A stretch of DNA of 64,000 nt from Stutzerimonas stutzeri (GCF_013522825.1 NZ_JAAMQZ010000001.1:1-64000), one strand, 5' to 3'; positions 36,751 to 52,328 are shown, counted from the first letter of the stretch. Notes: generated by a model not told the origin, from the letters alone. Numbers and translations: made by a program.

Positions 36751-37998
36751 TCAGAAATTGCCCTGGATCCAGCTTTTCAGCCGCTCCACGACAGATGGTT
36801 TGGTTTCTTCGGCGAAGTTGCCGAGACCGGACATGGAGGTGCCATCGGTCTGCTTGCGCATGCCGTACAGCAACAGGCCCACGCCCGTTGAATAGATGGG
36901 GTTGCGGACGACGTCCGTCAGTCCCTGGAAACTGTGCGGCGCGCCCAGGCGCACCGGCATGTGAAAGATTTCTTCGGCCAGCTCGACGGCGCCTTCCATC
37001 TTCGCCGTACCGCCGGTGAGAACGATGCCCGCCGGCACCAAGTCCTCGTAGCCGCTGCGGCGCAGTTCGGCCTGGATCAGGGTGAACAGCTCGTCGTAAC
37101 GCGGCTCGACCACTTCGGCCAGTGCCTGGCGCGAGAGTTCCCGTGGTGGCCGGTCACCAACGCTGGGCACCTTGATGGTTTCACCAGGACCGGCCAGTTT
37201 GGCCAGTGCACAGGCGTAGCGGATCTTGATCTCTTCGGCGTACTGCGTGGGTGTGCGCAGCGCCATGGCGATATCGTTGGTGACCTGATCGCCGGCGATC
37301 GGGATGACCGCGGTATGGCGGATCGCACCCTCGGTGAAGATGCAGATATCGGTGGTGCCACCGCCGATATCCACCAGGCAGACGCCCAGTTCCTTTTCGT
37401 CGTCGGTCAGCACCGCATGCGCCGAGGCCAGCTGTTCGAGAATGATGTCGTCCACTTCCAGACCGCAGCGGCGCACACATTTCTCGATGTTCTGCGCGGC
37501 ATTCACCGCACAGGTGACCACATGGACCTTCGCCTCCAGACGCACGCCGGACATGCCCAGCGGCTCACGGACGCCTTCCTGGTTGTCGATCACATAGTCC
37601 TGCGGCAGGGTGTGCAGCACCCGCTGATCAGCCGGGATGGCGACGGCCTGGGCCGCATCCAGTACGCGCTCCAGGTCCGCATTGCTGACCTCACGGTCGC
37701 GGATGGCGACGATGCCGTGGGAGTTGAGGCTGCGGATGTGATTGCCGGCCAGGCCGACGAACGCCGAGTGGATACGGCAGCCGGCCATGAGCTGGGCTTC
37801 CTCCACCGCGCGTTGAATAGACTGCACGGTGGATTCGATATTGACCACCACGCCCTTCTTCAGGCCGCGTGAGGGATGGGTACCGATCCCGACGATCTCG
37901 AGCTCGCCATCGGGCGTCACTTCGCCCACCAGCGCCACCACCTTGGAGGTGCCGATATCGAGACCGACGATCATCTTGCCGCTTTGCACGCTAGACAT
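36751..37998 (-). CDS. ftsA: cell division protein FtsA
   Basis: Actin-like ATPase that anchors FtsZ to the membrane. The 415-aa protein has the phosphate-1 motif GLDIGTSKVVALVG near residue 12, DIGGGTTDICIF and TGGTAKMEGAVELAE, and ends in an amphipathic membrane-targeting helix (VVERLKSWIQGNF). The ATG three codons upstream would touch its ribosome site; GAGGA lies nine bases before the chosen ATG. It begins 12 bp after the ftsQ stop. Confidence 0.97.
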   Translation of the reverse strand: MSSVQSGKMIVGLDIGTSKVVALVGEVTPDGELEIVGIGTHPSRGLKKGVVVNIESTVQSIQRAVEEAQLMAGCRIHSAFVGLAGNHIRSLNSHGIVAIRDREVSNADLERVLDAAQAVAIPADQRVLHTLPQDYVIDNQEGVREPLGMSGVRLEAKVHVVTCAVNAAQNIEKCVRRCGLEVDDIILEQLASAHAVLTDDEKELGVCLVDIGGGTTDICIFTEGAIRHTAVIPIAGDQVTNDIAMALRTPTQYAEEIKIRYACALAKLAGPGETIKVPSVGDRPPRELSRQALAEVVEPRYDELFTLIQAELRRSGYEDLVPAGIVLTGGTAKMEGAVELAEEIFHMPVRLGAPHSFQGLTDVVRNPIYSTGVGLLLYGMRKQTDGTSMSGLGNFAEETKPSVVERLKSWIQGNF

Positions 37999-38010
37999 GT
38001 GTTTCATTCC

Positions 38011-38868
38011 TCAATTCTTCGCAACGACGGATAGATCCGCCGCAGTCGGACTCGGCTCGTGCCAGGCCACGGCCAGGCCGTTGGCATAGCGCAGATCGAT
38101 CCGCGCAATTTTTTCGCTCTCCTGCGCCAGCGTTTGCTGGTAAATGGCAGTGAAGCGACGCATTTTTTCGATTATCTGATCCCTGCCCAGCAACAGCTCG
38201 ATACCCTGACCTGTCGTCACGAACCAGCTGCCGCGCGCGCGCAACTCCAGGCGCTCGATGGAAAATCCCAGAGGACGCAACATCTGGCTGAGCATCTGGT
38301 ACTGCTGCATGACGCGCTGCTGGGCCCGCTTCGGACCATGCAAGTGCGGCAGGTGTTCATAACGGGCCAGGTCACTGGGCGTAAAAGCCTGACCGCTGTT
38401 GTTCAACAGTGCCTCCTCGCCCCAACGGGCGATGGGCAGGTGTTCCTCCAGACGTACCGTGACCTGATCCGGCCAGACCCGACGCACCTCGACATGGGCT
38501 ATCCAGGGCATCTGTTCAAGGTCGTGGCGCAAGCCATCCAGATCAACCTTGAAGAAGCTGGCTTCGACGAACGGCGCCATGCGCTCCTGCACGGTCAACT
38601 GATCGACATAGGTCAGGTCACCCCGAACGCTGACCTTGGATATCGGTCGATCGGCATAGGGCGCCAGACGCTCGGCCAGCTCGTAGAGTCCGACAGCCAG
38701 CGCCATCAGCAGTACCGGCCAGAGGATGCGTTTCACTGCACCCAGGCTCGGACGCGGCAGACGCGCCGACAGTGGCTCACGCTGCACCAGACGGCTCGCG
38801 CCACGCTGCACCGGCTTGCGCGTGGCGCGACCGCTGGCGGGTTGCGAGTGACGCAGCGTGGTAATCAT
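38011..38868 (-). CDS. ftsQ: cell division protein FtsQ
   Basis: Bitopic divisome protein that joins with FtsB and FtsL. The 285-aa protein has a basic cytoplasmic tail, one transmembrane helix (about 47-66), a POTRA domain beginning [16 protein letters not shown] and a C-terminal beta domain with [26 protein letters not shown]. It starts 3 bp after the ddl stop in the continuous dcw run. Confidence 0.95.
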   Translation of the reverse strand: MITTLRHSQPASGRATRKPVQRGASRLVQREPLSARLPRPSLGAVKRILWPVLLMALAVGLYELAERLAPYADRPISKVSVRGDLTYVDQLTVQERMAPFVEASFFKVDLDGLRHDLEQMPWIAHVEVRRVWPDQVTVRLEEHLPIARWGEEALLNNSGQAFTPSDLARYEHLPHLHGPKRAQQRVMQQYQMLSQMLRPLGFSIERLELRARGSWFVTTGQGIELLLGRDQIIEKMRRFTAIYQQTLAQESEKIARIDLRYANGLAVAWHEPSPTAADLSVVAKN

Positions 38869-38871
38869 GGG

Positions 38872-41259
<2,388 letters not shown>

Positions 41260-41267
<8 letters not shown>

Positions 41268-42330
41268 TGGCCACCTCCAGGCAGATATCGACCACGCTAC
41301 GGGTGGCATCGGGCCGGGCCAGCCGGCGTGCAGCGAGCCCCATGGTCTTGAGTGTTTCCGGCTGCATCATTACCTCGGTCAGCTGCGCGGCCAGCGCGGC
41401 AGCATCGGTCTTTGCTTGAGGGAGAAGAACGGCAGCGCCTTCCTTCGCCAGATATTCGGCATTGCGGGTCTGGTGGTCGTCGATGGCATGCGGCAGCGGC
41501 ACCAGGAACGACGGCAGCCCGGCGGCGGCCAGTTCGCAGACGGTCAGCGCGCCGGCGCGGCAGATCACCAGGTCGGCCCAGGCATAGGCCTGCGCCATGT
41601 CCTTGATAAACGGGGCGACCTCGGCCTCGACAGCGTGCTCGGCATAACGCGCGCGGGTGATCTCGGCGTGCTGCTTGCCGGCCTGGTGGAACACCTCGGG
41701 GCGCAACGCCTGCGGCACCTGCGCCAGCGTGGCGGGCAGCAGCTTGTTCAGCGGCTCGGCGCCCAGACTGCCGCCCAGTACCAACAGACGCGGGCGACGG
41801 CCAGCCAGCGAATCGCGGGGCGTTTCCAGGAACAACTCCACGCGCACCGGATTGCCGGTGGTACGGCGCTTGTCGCTGTTCGCGAAGGTATCTGGAAAGG
41901 CTTCGCACACGCGGCGGGCAAAGGGCAGCAGGCTGCGGTTGGCGGTGCCGGCGACGGCATTCTGCTCATGGATGATCAACGGCACACCGGCCAGCTTCGC
42001 CGCCAGCCCGCCCGGCCCGGTCACATAGCCACCCAGCCCCAGCACGCACACCGGTTGCAGTTCACGCATCACCCGGCGCGCCTGCCAGAGCGAGCGCAAC
42101 AACTGGAACGGGGCCTTGAGCAGGGAGCCGAGCCCCTTGCCACGCAGGCCGCTGACCTCGATCAGGTGCAGCGGCAGCCCCGCCGCCGGCACCACTTCGT
42201 TCTCGATTCCGCGCGGCGTGCCCAGCCAGTGAACCTGATAGCCACGGCTCTGGAATTCATGCGCGCAGGCCAGCGCCGGGAACACGTGCCCGCCGGTGCC
42301 GCCGGCCATGATCAGGACGTTAGCGGCCAT
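41260..42330 (-). CDS. murG: lipid II synthase (GlcNAc transferase) MurG
   Basis: Transfers GlcNAc to lipid I on the inner face of the membrane, giving lipid II. The 356-aa GT28 protein opens with [18 protein letters not shown], has [33 protein letters not shown] and the acceptor/donor motifs [12 protein letters not shown] and [24 protein letters not shown] lies six bases before the ATG, within ftsW, so the two genes overlap by 11 bp and are translationally coupled. Confidence 0.97.
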
Positions 42331-43552
42331 GGGCGGCCTCCTTTTTCCTGAGCGCAGGCGCTTCGGCGAAATCCGCCTCGTTGAGCTCGGTATCTTCGCT
42401 GCCCAGCACCGTGCGGCTTTCCCACTCGATACGCAGCAGCAGCGCCATGCTCGCGCAGGTCACCACCAGCGAACTGCCGCCATAACTGAGGAACGGCAGG
42501 GTCAGTCCCTTGGTCGGCAACAACCCGACGTTCACCCCGACGTTGATCAGGAACTGACCCAGCCAGAGGAAGGCCAGCCCCCAGGCGACATAGGCCGCGA
42601 AGAACTGCCGCGAGCGCTCGGCGGCCAGCCCGATATACAGGGCACGTATGCCGACGAAGGCGAACAACGCGATGGTCAGCAGCGCGCCGACCATGCCCAG
42701 CTCTTCGGCCAGCACGGAAAAAACGAAGTCGGTATGGGCTTCAGGCAGGTAGAACTGCTTCTGCACACTGTTGCCCAGCCCCACGCCCAGCCACTCGCCA
42801 CGTCCGAAGGCGATCAGCGCCTGGGTCAACTGGTAACCGGCGCCGTACTGATCGGCCCAGGGGTCGGTGAAGGTAATCAGGCGCTGCAGGCGATACTCCT
42901 GGGTCTGTACCAGCACGAACACCGCGCCCACCGCCAGCAGCACCAGCAGGCTGAAGCGGATCAGGCCGACGCCCCCCAGAAACAGCATCGCCACCGCCGC
43001 GCCCATCATCACCACGGTGGCGCCGAAATCGGGTTCCAGCAGCAGCAGCGCGGCCATCGGCATCAGCACCAGGAACGGCTTGAAGAACCCCCACAGGCTT
43101 TCACGCACTTCCTGCTGACGACGCACCAGGTAGCCGGCGAGATAAACCACGACGAAGAGTTTCGCCAGCTCCGAAGGCTGCACGTTGAAAGCGCCGAAGC
43201 CAATCCAGCGCATCGAGCCGTTGACCTCGCGGCCAATGCCGGGGATCAGCACCAGTATCAGCAGCGCGAAGGCGGCGAGCAGCAACATCCAATCGAACCG
43301 CTGCCACACGGACAGGGGCACCAGCAGCACCGCCGCCGCCGCGCCCAGACCCAGCACCAGATAAACCAGATGGCGGATCATGTGGAACATCGAGTTGCCG
43401 GCGTTGACCGCGGCAACCTCGGACGACGCCGAGGTGATCATAACCAACCCCAGCCCCAGCAGCCCCAGGCAGCCGGCGAGCATCGGGAAGTCAAGGTCCA
43501 GGCCACGACGGCTGAACAGCGGCGAAGGCGCACTACGCAGGAAGGCAAGCAT
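42320..43552 (-). CDS. ftsW: septal peptidoglycan polymerase FtsW
   Basis: SEDS-family glycosyltransferase that builds septal peptidoglycan with FtsI. The 410-aa protein has about ten transmembrane helices, WGLAFLWLGQFLINVGVNVGLLPTKGLTLPFLSYGGSSL near the C terminus (the SEDS signature) and the catalytic-Asp region WADQYGAGYQLTQALIAFGRGEWLGVGLGNSVQK. Its start overlaps the murD stop as TGATG, and its end overlaps murG by 11 bp. Confidence 0.96.
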   Translation of the reverse strand: MLAFLRSAPSPLFSRRGLDLDFPMLAGCLGLLGLGLVMITSASSEVAAVNAGNSMFHMIRHLVYLVLGLGAAAAVLLVPLSVWQRFDWMLLLAAFALLILVLIPGIGREVNGSMRWIGFGAFNVQPSELAKLFVVVYLAGYLVRRQQEVRESLWGFFKPFLVLMPMAALLLLEPDFGATVVMMGAAVAMLFLGGVGLIRFSLLVLLAVGAVFVLVQTQEYRLQRLITFTDPWADQYGAGYQLTQALIAFGRGEWLGVGLGNSVQKQFYLPEAHTDFVFSVLAEELGMVGALLTIALFAFVGIRALYIGLAAERSRQFFAAYVAWGLAFLWLGQFLINVGVNVGLLPTKGLTLPFLSYGGSSLVVTCASMALLLRIEWESRTVLGSEDTELNEADFAEAPALRKKEAAHGR

Positions 43553-44895
43553 CAGTCGAGCCCTCCTACCGCAGCAGCAAACAAACGACCGCGCTCCTCG
43601 AAGTTCCTGAACATGTCCAGACTGGCGCAGGCTGGCGACAGCAGCACTGCGTCGCCGGGCCGGGCGCTCAGGGCCGCATGCTGCACCGCCTGTTCGAGCG
43701 ACTGCACCCGCTGAACCGGCGCCGCGCCGTCGAGCGCGTTCGCCAGCAGCCCGGCGTCACGGCCCAGCAGAATCACTTCCCGACAGTAACGCGCCACCGG
43801 AGCATGCAGCGCGGAGAATTCCGCACCCTTGCCATCGCCGCCGGCGATCAGTACCAGCTTGCCGTCGATATCGCTGCCCAGGCCGTCGATCGCCGCCAGC
43901 GCGGCGCCGACGTTGGTCGCCTTGGAGTCATCGTAATAATTCACGCCCCCATGCTCACCGACCCACTGGCAGCGGTGCGGCAAGCCGCCGAAGCGGCGCA
44001 GTGTCTCCAGCATCGGCACGAACGGCAGGCCCACGGCATGGCCCAGCGCCAGTGCGGCGAGGGCGTTGGACTGGTTGTGCGCGCCACGCATCTTCAACTC
44101 GCGCGCGGGCATCAGGGCCACGAACTGGAAGGCCAGATGCTTCTCGCCGTTTTCCTCGATCAGCCCGAAGCCCTTGAAGTCCGGCTTGCCGAGCCCGAAC
44201 GACCAGACCGGCACCTCTTCGCCTACCAGCGGTCGGCTGAGACGGTCGTCACGGTTGATCACCACCTGACGCGCGCCACGGAAGATCCGGTGCTTGGCCT
44301 GATGATAGGCCGGCAACCCGGCGTAGCGATCCATGTGGTCTTCGCTGACGTTCAGGCAGGTCGCCACTTCGGCATTCAGCTGCTCGGTGGTTTCCAGCTG
44401 GAAGCTGGACAGTTCGAGCACATAAAGCTCGACATCCTCGCTGAGCAGATCCAGCGCCGGCGTACCCAGGTTGCCACCCACCGCCACCTTGCGTCCGGCG
44501 GCCTGGGCCATTTCGCCGACCAGCGTGGTCACGGTGCTTTTCGCGTTGGAACCGGTGATGGCGATGATCGGCGCACGGGCCTCACGCGCGAACAGTTCGA
44601 TATCGCCGGACAGCTTCACGCCGCGGTCGGCGGCAACCTGCAACGCGGGCGTGCTCAGCGCCAGCCCCGGGCTGACCAGCAGTTCGCTGGCGCGGCAGAG
44701 AAACTCGACATCCAGCTCGCCGCAACGCACCTCGATTTCCGGGTACTGCGCCTGGAGAGTGGCCAGCTCCGGCGGGTTCGCGCGCGTATCGACGACGGCG
44801 AACGGCTGCCCTCGGCGCGCCAGGTGGCGTACCACGGACATGCCGCTCTTGCCGAGGCCGACAACGATGCGGAACTGGTCGGAAGCGATCAGCAC
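43552..44895 (-). CDS. murD: UDP-N-acetylmuramoyl-L-alanine--D-glutamate ligase
   Basis: Adds D-Glu to the stem peptide. The 447-aa protein has an N-terminal Rossmann domain (RIVVGLGKSGMSVVRHLARRG), the ATP loop TGSNAKSTVTTLVGEM (about 112-127), LELSSFQLETT, NVSEDHMDRY and YDDSKATNVGAALAAI. It appears to start at a GTG six bases after the mraY stop, with AGAGAG upstream. Its stop overlaps the ftsW ATG. Confidence 0.96.
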   Translation of the reverse strand: MLIASDQFRIVVGLGKSGMSVVRHLARRGQPFAVVDTRANPPELATLQAQYPEIEVRCGELDVEFLCRASELLVSPGLALSTPALQVAADRGVKLSGDIELFAREARAPIIAITGSNAKSTVTTLVGEMAQAAGRKVAVGGNLGTPALDLLSEDVELYVLELSSFQLETTEQLNAEVATCLNVSEDHMDRYAGLPAYHQAKHRIFRGARQVVINRDDRLSRPLVGEEVPVWSFGLGKPDFKGFGLIEENGEKHLAFQFVALMPARELKMRGAHNQSNALAALALGHAVGLPFVPMLETLRRFGGLPHRCQWVGEHGGVNYYDDSKATNVGAALAAIDGLGSDIDGKLVLIAGGDGKGAEFSALHAPVARYCREVILLGRDAGLLANALDGAAPVQRVQSLEQAVQHAALSARPGDAVLLSPACASLDMFRNFEERGRLFAAAVGGLD

Positions 44896-44901
44896 TCTCT
44901 A

Positions 44902-45984
44902 TTACCTCAACTTCAACGTGGCCAGGCCGACCAGCACCAGAATCACGGTGATGATCCAGAAACGGACGATCACCCGTGGCTCGGGCCAGCCCTTGAGTTC
45001 GAAATGGTGATGAATGGGCGCCATGCGGAACACGCGCTTGCCAGTCAGCTTGAACGAAGCGACCTGGATCATCACCGACAGGGTTTCCATGACGAACACG
45101 CCGCCCATGATGAACAGCACCACCTCCTGGCGAACGATCACCGCAATGGTGCCCAGCGCGGCACCGAGGGCCAGCGCCCCGACGTCGCCCATGAAGACCT
45201 GCGCCGGATAGGTGTTGAACCAGAGAAAGCCCAGGCCCGCACCGATCAGCGCACCGCAGAACACGATCAGCTCGCCCGCGCCCGGTACGTAGGGAATCAG
45301 CAGGTATTCGGCAAAATTCACGTTGCCCGACAGGTAGCAGAAGATACCCAGGCCACCGCCGACCATCACCGTCGGCATGATCGCCAGGCCATCGAGGCCG
45401 TCGGTGAGATTCACCGCGTTGCTCGAACCGACGATGACGAAATAGGTCAGGACGATGAAGCCGATGCCCAGCGGAATCTCGATATCCTTGATCAGTGGCA
45501 GGATCAGGGTGGTCTCCACCGGCGTCTGCGCGGTCATATAAAGGAAGACCGCCGCGCCAAGGCCGAATACCGACTGCCAGAAATATTTCCAGCGGCTCGG
45601 CAGGCCGCGCGAATTCTTCTCGATCACCTTGCGGTAATCGTCCACCCAGCCCACCGCGCCGAACAGCAGCGTGACGGCCAGCACCACCCAGACGTAGCGG
45701 TTGGACAGGTCGGCCCAGAGCAGCGTACTGATGGCGATGGCGCTGATGATCAGCGCACCGCCCATGGTCGGTGTGCCAGATTTGGACAGGTGCGATTGCG
45801 GGCCATCGGTGCGCACCGACTGGCCGATCTGGCGCATCTGCAAGGTGCGGATCAGCCAGGGGCCCATCCACAGCGAGAGCACCAGGGCCGTGAGCACGCC
45901 GAGAATTCCGCGCAGGGTCAGGTACTGGAAGACCGCGAAGCCCTTGTGGAACTGTTGCAGATACTCGGCGAGCAGCAGCAGCAT
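44902..45984 (-). CDS. mraY: phospho-N-acetylmuramoyl-pentapeptide transferase
   Basis: Links UDP-MurNAc-pentapeptide to undecaprenyl phosphate, giving lipid I. The 360-aa protein has about ten transmembrane helices and the conserved cytoplasmic loops [38 protein letters not shown] and [17 protein letters not shown] (the HHH motif). The catalytic Asp residues are present. Its ATG overlaps the murF stop as TGATG. Confidence 0.97.
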   Translation of the reverse strand: MLLLLAEYLQQFHKGFAVFQYLTLRGILGVLTALVLSLWMGPWLIRTLQMRQIGQSVRTDGPQSHLSKSGTPTMGGALIISAIAISTLLWADLSNRYVWVVLAVTLLFGAVGWVDDYRKVIEKNSRGLPSRWKYFWQSVFGLGAAVFLYMTAQTPVETTLILPLIKDIEIPLGIGFIVLTYFVIVGSSNAVNLTDGLDGLAIMPTVMVGGGLGIFCYLSGNVNFAEYLLIPYVPGAGELIVFCGALIGAGLGFLWFNTYPAQVFMGDVGALALGAALGTIAVIVRQEVVLFIMGGVFVMETLSVMIQVASFKLTGKRVFRMAPIHHHFELKGWPEPRVIVRFWIITVILVLVGLATLKLR

Positions 45985-47357
45985 CAGTGTTTCTCCATGG
46001 CAGTGTCAGCCAGCGCGGCGACAATCCTGTCCATCGCGGCGCTGCGTGATCCCTTGATCAGAATGGTGGTATTGCCCTGTTCTGCGCGTAGCGCCTCGAT
46101 CAGGCTCTGCTGATCGGCAAAATGACGACCGCCGGCACCGAACGCTTCGACCGCATGCTTCATCAGAGGGCCGATAGCCAGTAGCGCGTCGACCTTGCCG
46201 GCGGCGTAGCGGCCCACATCGGCATGGCTCTGCTCGGCCCAGTCGCCCAGCTCGCCCATGTCGCCCAGCACCAGCAGGGTGCGCCCGGAAAAACCGCCCA
46301 GCACATCGGTGGCCGCACGGATGGAGGCCGGATTGGCGTTGTAGCTGTCATCGATCAGACGCACGCCGCTGCCGAGCACCTGCGCCACCCCGCGACCCGC
46401 GACCGGCTGCAGGGCCTGCAGGCCGGCGACGATATGCGCCGGCGCGACACCCAGCGCATGCGCCGCAGCGGCGGCGGCGAGGGCGTTGGCGATATTGTGC
46501 TGCCCGAGCAGATTGAGCTGCACCGGCAGCGAGGCGCCCGGACCGACAAGGGTGAAATTCGGACAACCACGCGCGTCCCGACTGATGACGGCGGCATGGA
46601 AGTCGGCTTGAGCATCCTGCAGGGCAAAGTTCAACACGCGCTTGCCGGCAGCCCGCCGTTGCCACACGGGCCAGGCCGGATCATCCCGGTTGAGCACGGC
46701 AATGCCCTGCGCGCCCAGGCCGTCGAGAATCTCGCCCTTGGCCTCGACGATCCTTTCCGGTCCGCCGAACTCACCGACATGGGCGGTGCCGGCGTTGGTA
46801 ATCAGACTGACATCCGGGCGCGCCAGACTCACCGTATAGGCGATTTCCCCAAGGCCCGAAGCGCCAAGCTCGATGACGGCGGCCTTGTGCTGCGGCGCCA
46901 GTTCGAGCAGGGTCAGCGGCGCGCCGAGGTCATTGTTCAGATTGCCGCGCGTGGCCAGCACCGCGTCGGCGCCATAAGCCGCACGCAGGATGCTGGCGAG
47001 CATTTCCTTGACGCTGGTCTTGCCGCTGGAACCCGTGATGGCCACCAACGGCCCGGCAAAGGCGGCACGGTTCAGCGCCCCCAGCTGGCCGAGGGCAATG
47101 CGGGTGTCGGCGACCACCAGCTGCGGCAGCGCCACATCGACCACAGGCCGTTCGACCAGCGCCGCGACCGCGCCCTTGGCGGCGACTTCGGCCAGATAGG
47201 CATGACCATCGAAACGCGGCCCGCTCAGGGCAATGAACAGCTGCCCCGGCTCGATGGCGCGGCTATCAGTGCTGACGGCGGCAAACGCCACGTCATCGCC
47301 TGTCAGCTCAGCGGACAGCGGCGCGACCAGCTCGCTCAGGCGCAGGGCTTCAAGCAT
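45984..47357 (-). CDS. murF: UDP-MurNAc-tripeptide--D-Ala-D-Ala ligase
   Basis: Adds the D-Ala-D-Ala dipeptide and completes the pentapeptide. The 457-aa protein has the N-terminal MurF domain ([20 protein letters not shown]), the ATP loop [14 protein letters not shown] (about 107-120) and [16 protein letters not shown]. Two in-frame ATGs lie two codons apart; the second has GGAG seven bases upstream and gives [14 protein letters not shown], the usual family start. It overlaps the murE stop by 8 bp. Confidence 0.95.
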   Translation of the reverse strand: MLEALRLSELVAPLSAELTGDDVAFAAVSTDSRAIEPGQLFIALSGPRFDGHAYLAEVAAKGAVAALVERPVVDVALPQLVVADTRIALGQLGALNRAAFAGPLVAITGSSGKTSVKEMLASILRAAYGADAVLATRGNLNNDLGAPLTLLELAPQHKAAVIELGASGLGEIAYTVSLARPDVSLITNAGTAHVGEFGGPERIVEAKGEILDGLGAQGIAVLNRDDPAWPVWQRRAAGKRVLNFALQDAQADFHAAVISRDARGCPNFTLVGPGASLPVQLNLLGQHNIANALAAAAAAHALGVAPAHIVAGLQALQPVAGRGVAQVLGSGVRLIDDSYNANPASIRAATDVLGGFSGRTLLVLGDMGELGDWAEQSHADVGRYAAGKVDALLAIGPLMKHAVEAFGAGGRHFADQQSLIEALRAEQGNTTILIKGSRSAAMDRIVAALADTAMEKH

Positions 47358-48812
47358 GGGCATTCTCCCAGGCGGCCAGGGCCTGCTCGGCCTGTTCCAG
47401 ATCGGAGAAAGGCAGGCGCTCGCCCTTGATCTCCTGGTAATTCTCGTGCCCCTTGCCCGCCAGCAGCACCACGTCATCCAGGCCACGGCCGGCGATGCAG
47501 CTGGCGATGGCCTCGGCGCGGCCCGGCTGGAAGAGCACCTGGTCCGGCGCAGCGAAGCCGGCGCGAATCTCGTCGAGAATCTGCTGCGGGTCCTCGTTGC
47601 GCGGGTTGTCGTCGGTCACCAACACCCGATCAGCCAGGCGCTCGGCCACTTCAGCCATCAGCGCACGCTTGCCGCGATCACGCTCGCCACCGCAGCCGAA
47701 CAGGCACAGCAATTGCCCGCGCGTATGCGCACGCAACGCGCCGAGCACCTTCTCCAGGGCATCGGGGGTGTGCGCGTAATCGACCACCACCAGCGGCTTG
47801 TCGCCGCCGCCCAGCCGCTGCATGCGGCCAGCCGGCCCTTCAAGCTCGGGCAGCACGGCGAGAATCTCGTCCAGCGGATAATTCATGCCCAGCAACGCGC
47901 CAATCGCCGCCAGGGTATTGCTGAGATTGAAACGCCCCAGCAGCGGGCTGCGCAGTGAGCGCTCGCCCTGCGGCGTGACCAGCCGCGCATGAACGCCATC
48001 ATCGTCCAGTTGCGCCTCGGGGCAGTAGAGATAGGCGTCAGGATCTTCCAGGCTGTAGGTAATCAGGCGCGATTCGCCTTTTTCCGCCGCCAGCGTACGG
48101 CCAAAGGCGTCATCCAGATTGATCACCCGGCAACTCAATCCCGGCAACCTGAACAGCCCGGCCTTGACCTCGCCATAGGCCTCCATCGAGCCGTGATAAT
48201 CGAGGTGGTCGCGCGACAGGTTGGTGAAGACCGCGACATCGAACGCCAGAGCAGTCACACGCCCTTGCGCCAGGCCGTGGGACGACACTTCCATCGCCAC
48301 CGCCCGCGCGCCCTGCGCACGCAGATTGGCCAGGTTGGCCTGTACGCCGATGGCATCCGGCGTGGTGTGACGTCCCAGCTCCAGCTCGCCATGAAAGCCG
48401 GTGCCCAGGGTGCCGATGATGCCGCAACGCTCGCCGAGGCGATCCAGAGCCTGGGCAATCAGGTAACTGACGCTGGTCTTGCCATTGGTGCCGGTCACGC
48501 CGACCAGATGCAGGCCGCGGCTGGGCTCGCCATAGAAGCGCCCGGCAATCGCCGACAGCTGCCCGGCAAGATTGCGCACCGACACCAGTTCGGCGCTCGC
48601 GGCGGTCATCGGCTGCGCACCTTCGGCCTCGAAGGCCACCGCCGCCGCGCCGCGGGAAATCGCATCAGCGATATGCACGCGACCATCCTGCTGCAGACCG
48701 GGCACGGCCAGAAACAAATCGCCTGGTCGAACCTTGCGGCTGTCCAGAGTCAGTTCGCGAATCAGCGTGGCGCTGTCGGCCTGTGGCAATAATTGATTCA
48801 ACGGCATTGGCA

Positions 48813-48813
<1 letters not shown>
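47350..48813 (-). CDS. murE: UDP-MurNAc-L-Ala-D-Glu--meso-DAP ligase
   Basis: Adds meso-diaminopimelate to the stem peptide. The 487-aa protein has TLDSRKVRPGDLFLAVPG, the ATP loop VTGTNGKTSVSYLIAQ (about 105-120), EVSSHGLAQGRV with the carbamylated-Lys region, and the DDNPRNEDPQ motif whose DNPR signature marks meso-DAP rather than lysine specificity. It overlaps the ftsI stop (TGATG), with GGAGG nine bases before the ATG. Confidence 0.96.
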
Positions 48814-50823
<2,010 letters not shown>

Positions 50824-50827
<4 letters not shown>

Positions 50828-51771
50828 CGCAATTTCTCCGCAACACGCATCACTGCACTGCGTGAACGGGGATTGGCCCTGACTTCTTCGGCCGAAGCGT
50901 ACTGTGGCTTGCCGAGCAACTTCAGGCGCGGGATGAACTTTTCCGGAATGATCGGCAGATCGCGCGGCAGGGTATCCGCCTCGCCCTTGGCATGGCGCCG
51001 CATGAACTGCTTGACGATGCGATCTTCCAGCGAATGGAAGCTGATCACCACCAGCCGGCCACCCACCGCAAGCGCTTCGAGGGCGGCGTCGAGACCACGC
51101 TCCAGGTCGCCCAGTTCATTGTTGATAAAGATACGCAGGCCCTGAAAGGCGCGTGTCGCGGGATTCTTGCCCTTTTCCCAGGCGGGATTGGCGACGGTCA
51201 GCACCTGCGCCAGATCTCCTGTGCGCTCGAAGGGCTTTTCCAGCCGACGCTGCACCACGGCACGCGCCATGCGTCTGGCGAAGCGTTCTTCACCGTAGTC
51301 CTTGAAAACACGGGCGATCTCTTCCTCGGGCGCGCTGGCGATCCACTCGGCGGCACTGATGCCGTGATCAGGGTTCATGCGCATGTCGAGCGGGCCATCG
51401 TTGAGAAAACTGAAGCCTCGCTCAGGGTCATCGAGCTGCGGCGAAGACACTCCAAGGTCCAGCAGGATGCCGTCAAGAGTACCCGTCCAGCCCCGCTGCT
51501 CCATTTCTTCGCCCAGTTCGGCGAAACTTCTTTGCACAACGACAAAGCGGCCATCTTCGGCCGCCAGTGCTTGCCCCGTAGCGATTGCCAACGGGTCCTT
51601 GTCGAACCCTAGCAAGTGGCCATCAGACCCAAGCTGCTGCAAGAGCAGCCGGCTATGCCCACCCCGCCCGAAGGTTCCGTCCAGATAGCGACCACCCGCG
51701 CGCACGGCGAGCGCCGCGACGGCCTCGTCGAGCAACACGGTCACATGCTTGTAGCTGCTGGTCTGGCTCAC
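50824..51771 (-). CDS. rsmH: 16S rRNA (cytosine(1402)-N(4))-methyltransferase
   Basis: Methylates N4 of C1402 in the ribosomal P site, together with RsmI, encoded 1.3 kb away. The 315-aa protein has [36 protein letters not shown] (SAM motif I), [20 protein letters not shown] and [13 protein letters not shown], all diagnostic. It starts at a GTG overlapping the mraZ stop (GTGA). Confidence 0.96.
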
Positions 51772-52223
51772 AGGATTAGCTCACGCAATGCTTCCGGCAA
51801 GGCACCGGGTTGTTTGATGGCCGCCAGATCCGCATCTGCCTGTGCGTTCCAGTCGTCCTCGTTCCACAAACTGAATTTGTTCAGCTGGCCGACCAGCATG
51901 GCCCGCTTGTCCAGCCCTGCGTGCTCGCGCAAACGCGGCGGCACCAGTACACGGCCATTGCCATCCATTTCCAGGTCCACCGCATTGCCGATCAGCAGAC
52001 GCTGAAGGCGGCGGCTCTCTTCGTGCAGCGACGGCAACTCGCGAAGCTTGGCTTCGATTTGCTCCCACTCGGGCAGGGGGTAGATACACAGGCAGGGATC
52101 GACAGCATCGATAGTGACAATCAACTGGCCATCACAACGCGAAACGAGCTCGTCACGATACCGGCTGGGCATGGCTAGCCGCCCCTTGGCATCGAGACTT
52201 ATTGCGTTTGCTCCGCGAAACAC
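51768..52223 (-). CDS. mraZ: transcriptional regulator MraZ
   Basis: First gene of the dcw cluster. The 151-aa protein has two AbrB-like MraZ domains ([26 protein letters not shown] and [27 protein letters not shown]). In E. coli it represses its own operon by binding repeated TGGGN-type boxes spaced 10 bp apart upstream of the gene; matching repeats are present here at 52257-52290. It overlaps rsmH by 4 bp. Confidence 0.95.
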   Translation of the reverse strand: MFRGANAISLDAKGRLAMPSRYRDELVSRCDGQLIVTIDAVDPCLCIYPLPEWEQIEAKLRELPSLHEESRRLQRLLIGNAVDLEMDGNGRVLVPPRLREHAGLDKRAMLVGQLNKFSLWNEDDWNAQADADLAAIKQPGALPEALRELIL

Positions 52224-52256
52224 GGCTGCGCTTCCCCTGAAATCAGCTATCCATAC

Positions 52257-52290
52257 CCATAAATATCCACTTCATTCCACTTTTCACCAC
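52257..52290 (-). promoter_or_regulatory. MraZ operator: four boxes at exact 10-bp spacing
   Basis: On the minus strand GTGG occurs at 52287-52290, 52277-52280 and 52267-52270, and ATGG (inside TATGGG) at 52257-52260, with exactly 10 bp between starts. This is the arrangement of known MraZ sites (TGGGN boxes with 5-nt gaps), so the protomers would bind the same face of the helix. They lie between the -10 of the mra promoter and the mraZ start. Confidence 0.75.
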
Positions 52291-52298
52291 TTATGCGC

Positions 52299-52328
52299 AC
52301 TATAGAAATGCAGCAGCCCCACCGTCAA
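52299..52328 (-). promoter_or_regulatory. dcw cluster promoter (Pmra)
   Basis: Minus strand: -35 TTGACG (52323-52328), 18-bp spacer, -10 TATAGT (52299-52304). Both match five of six consensus bases. The MraZ boxes begin 9 bp downstream of the -10. Confidence 0.7.

Noticed and set aside
43678..46113. Very long open frame (about 800 codons) on the plus strand across murD, mraY and part of murF
   Set aside because: It lies wholly antisense to well-recognised genes; GC-rich codons with few stops produce such frames, and the translation has low-complexity His/Gln/Arg runs with no family pattern. The same holds for the long frames opposite ilvI, purH, purD and mrcB.
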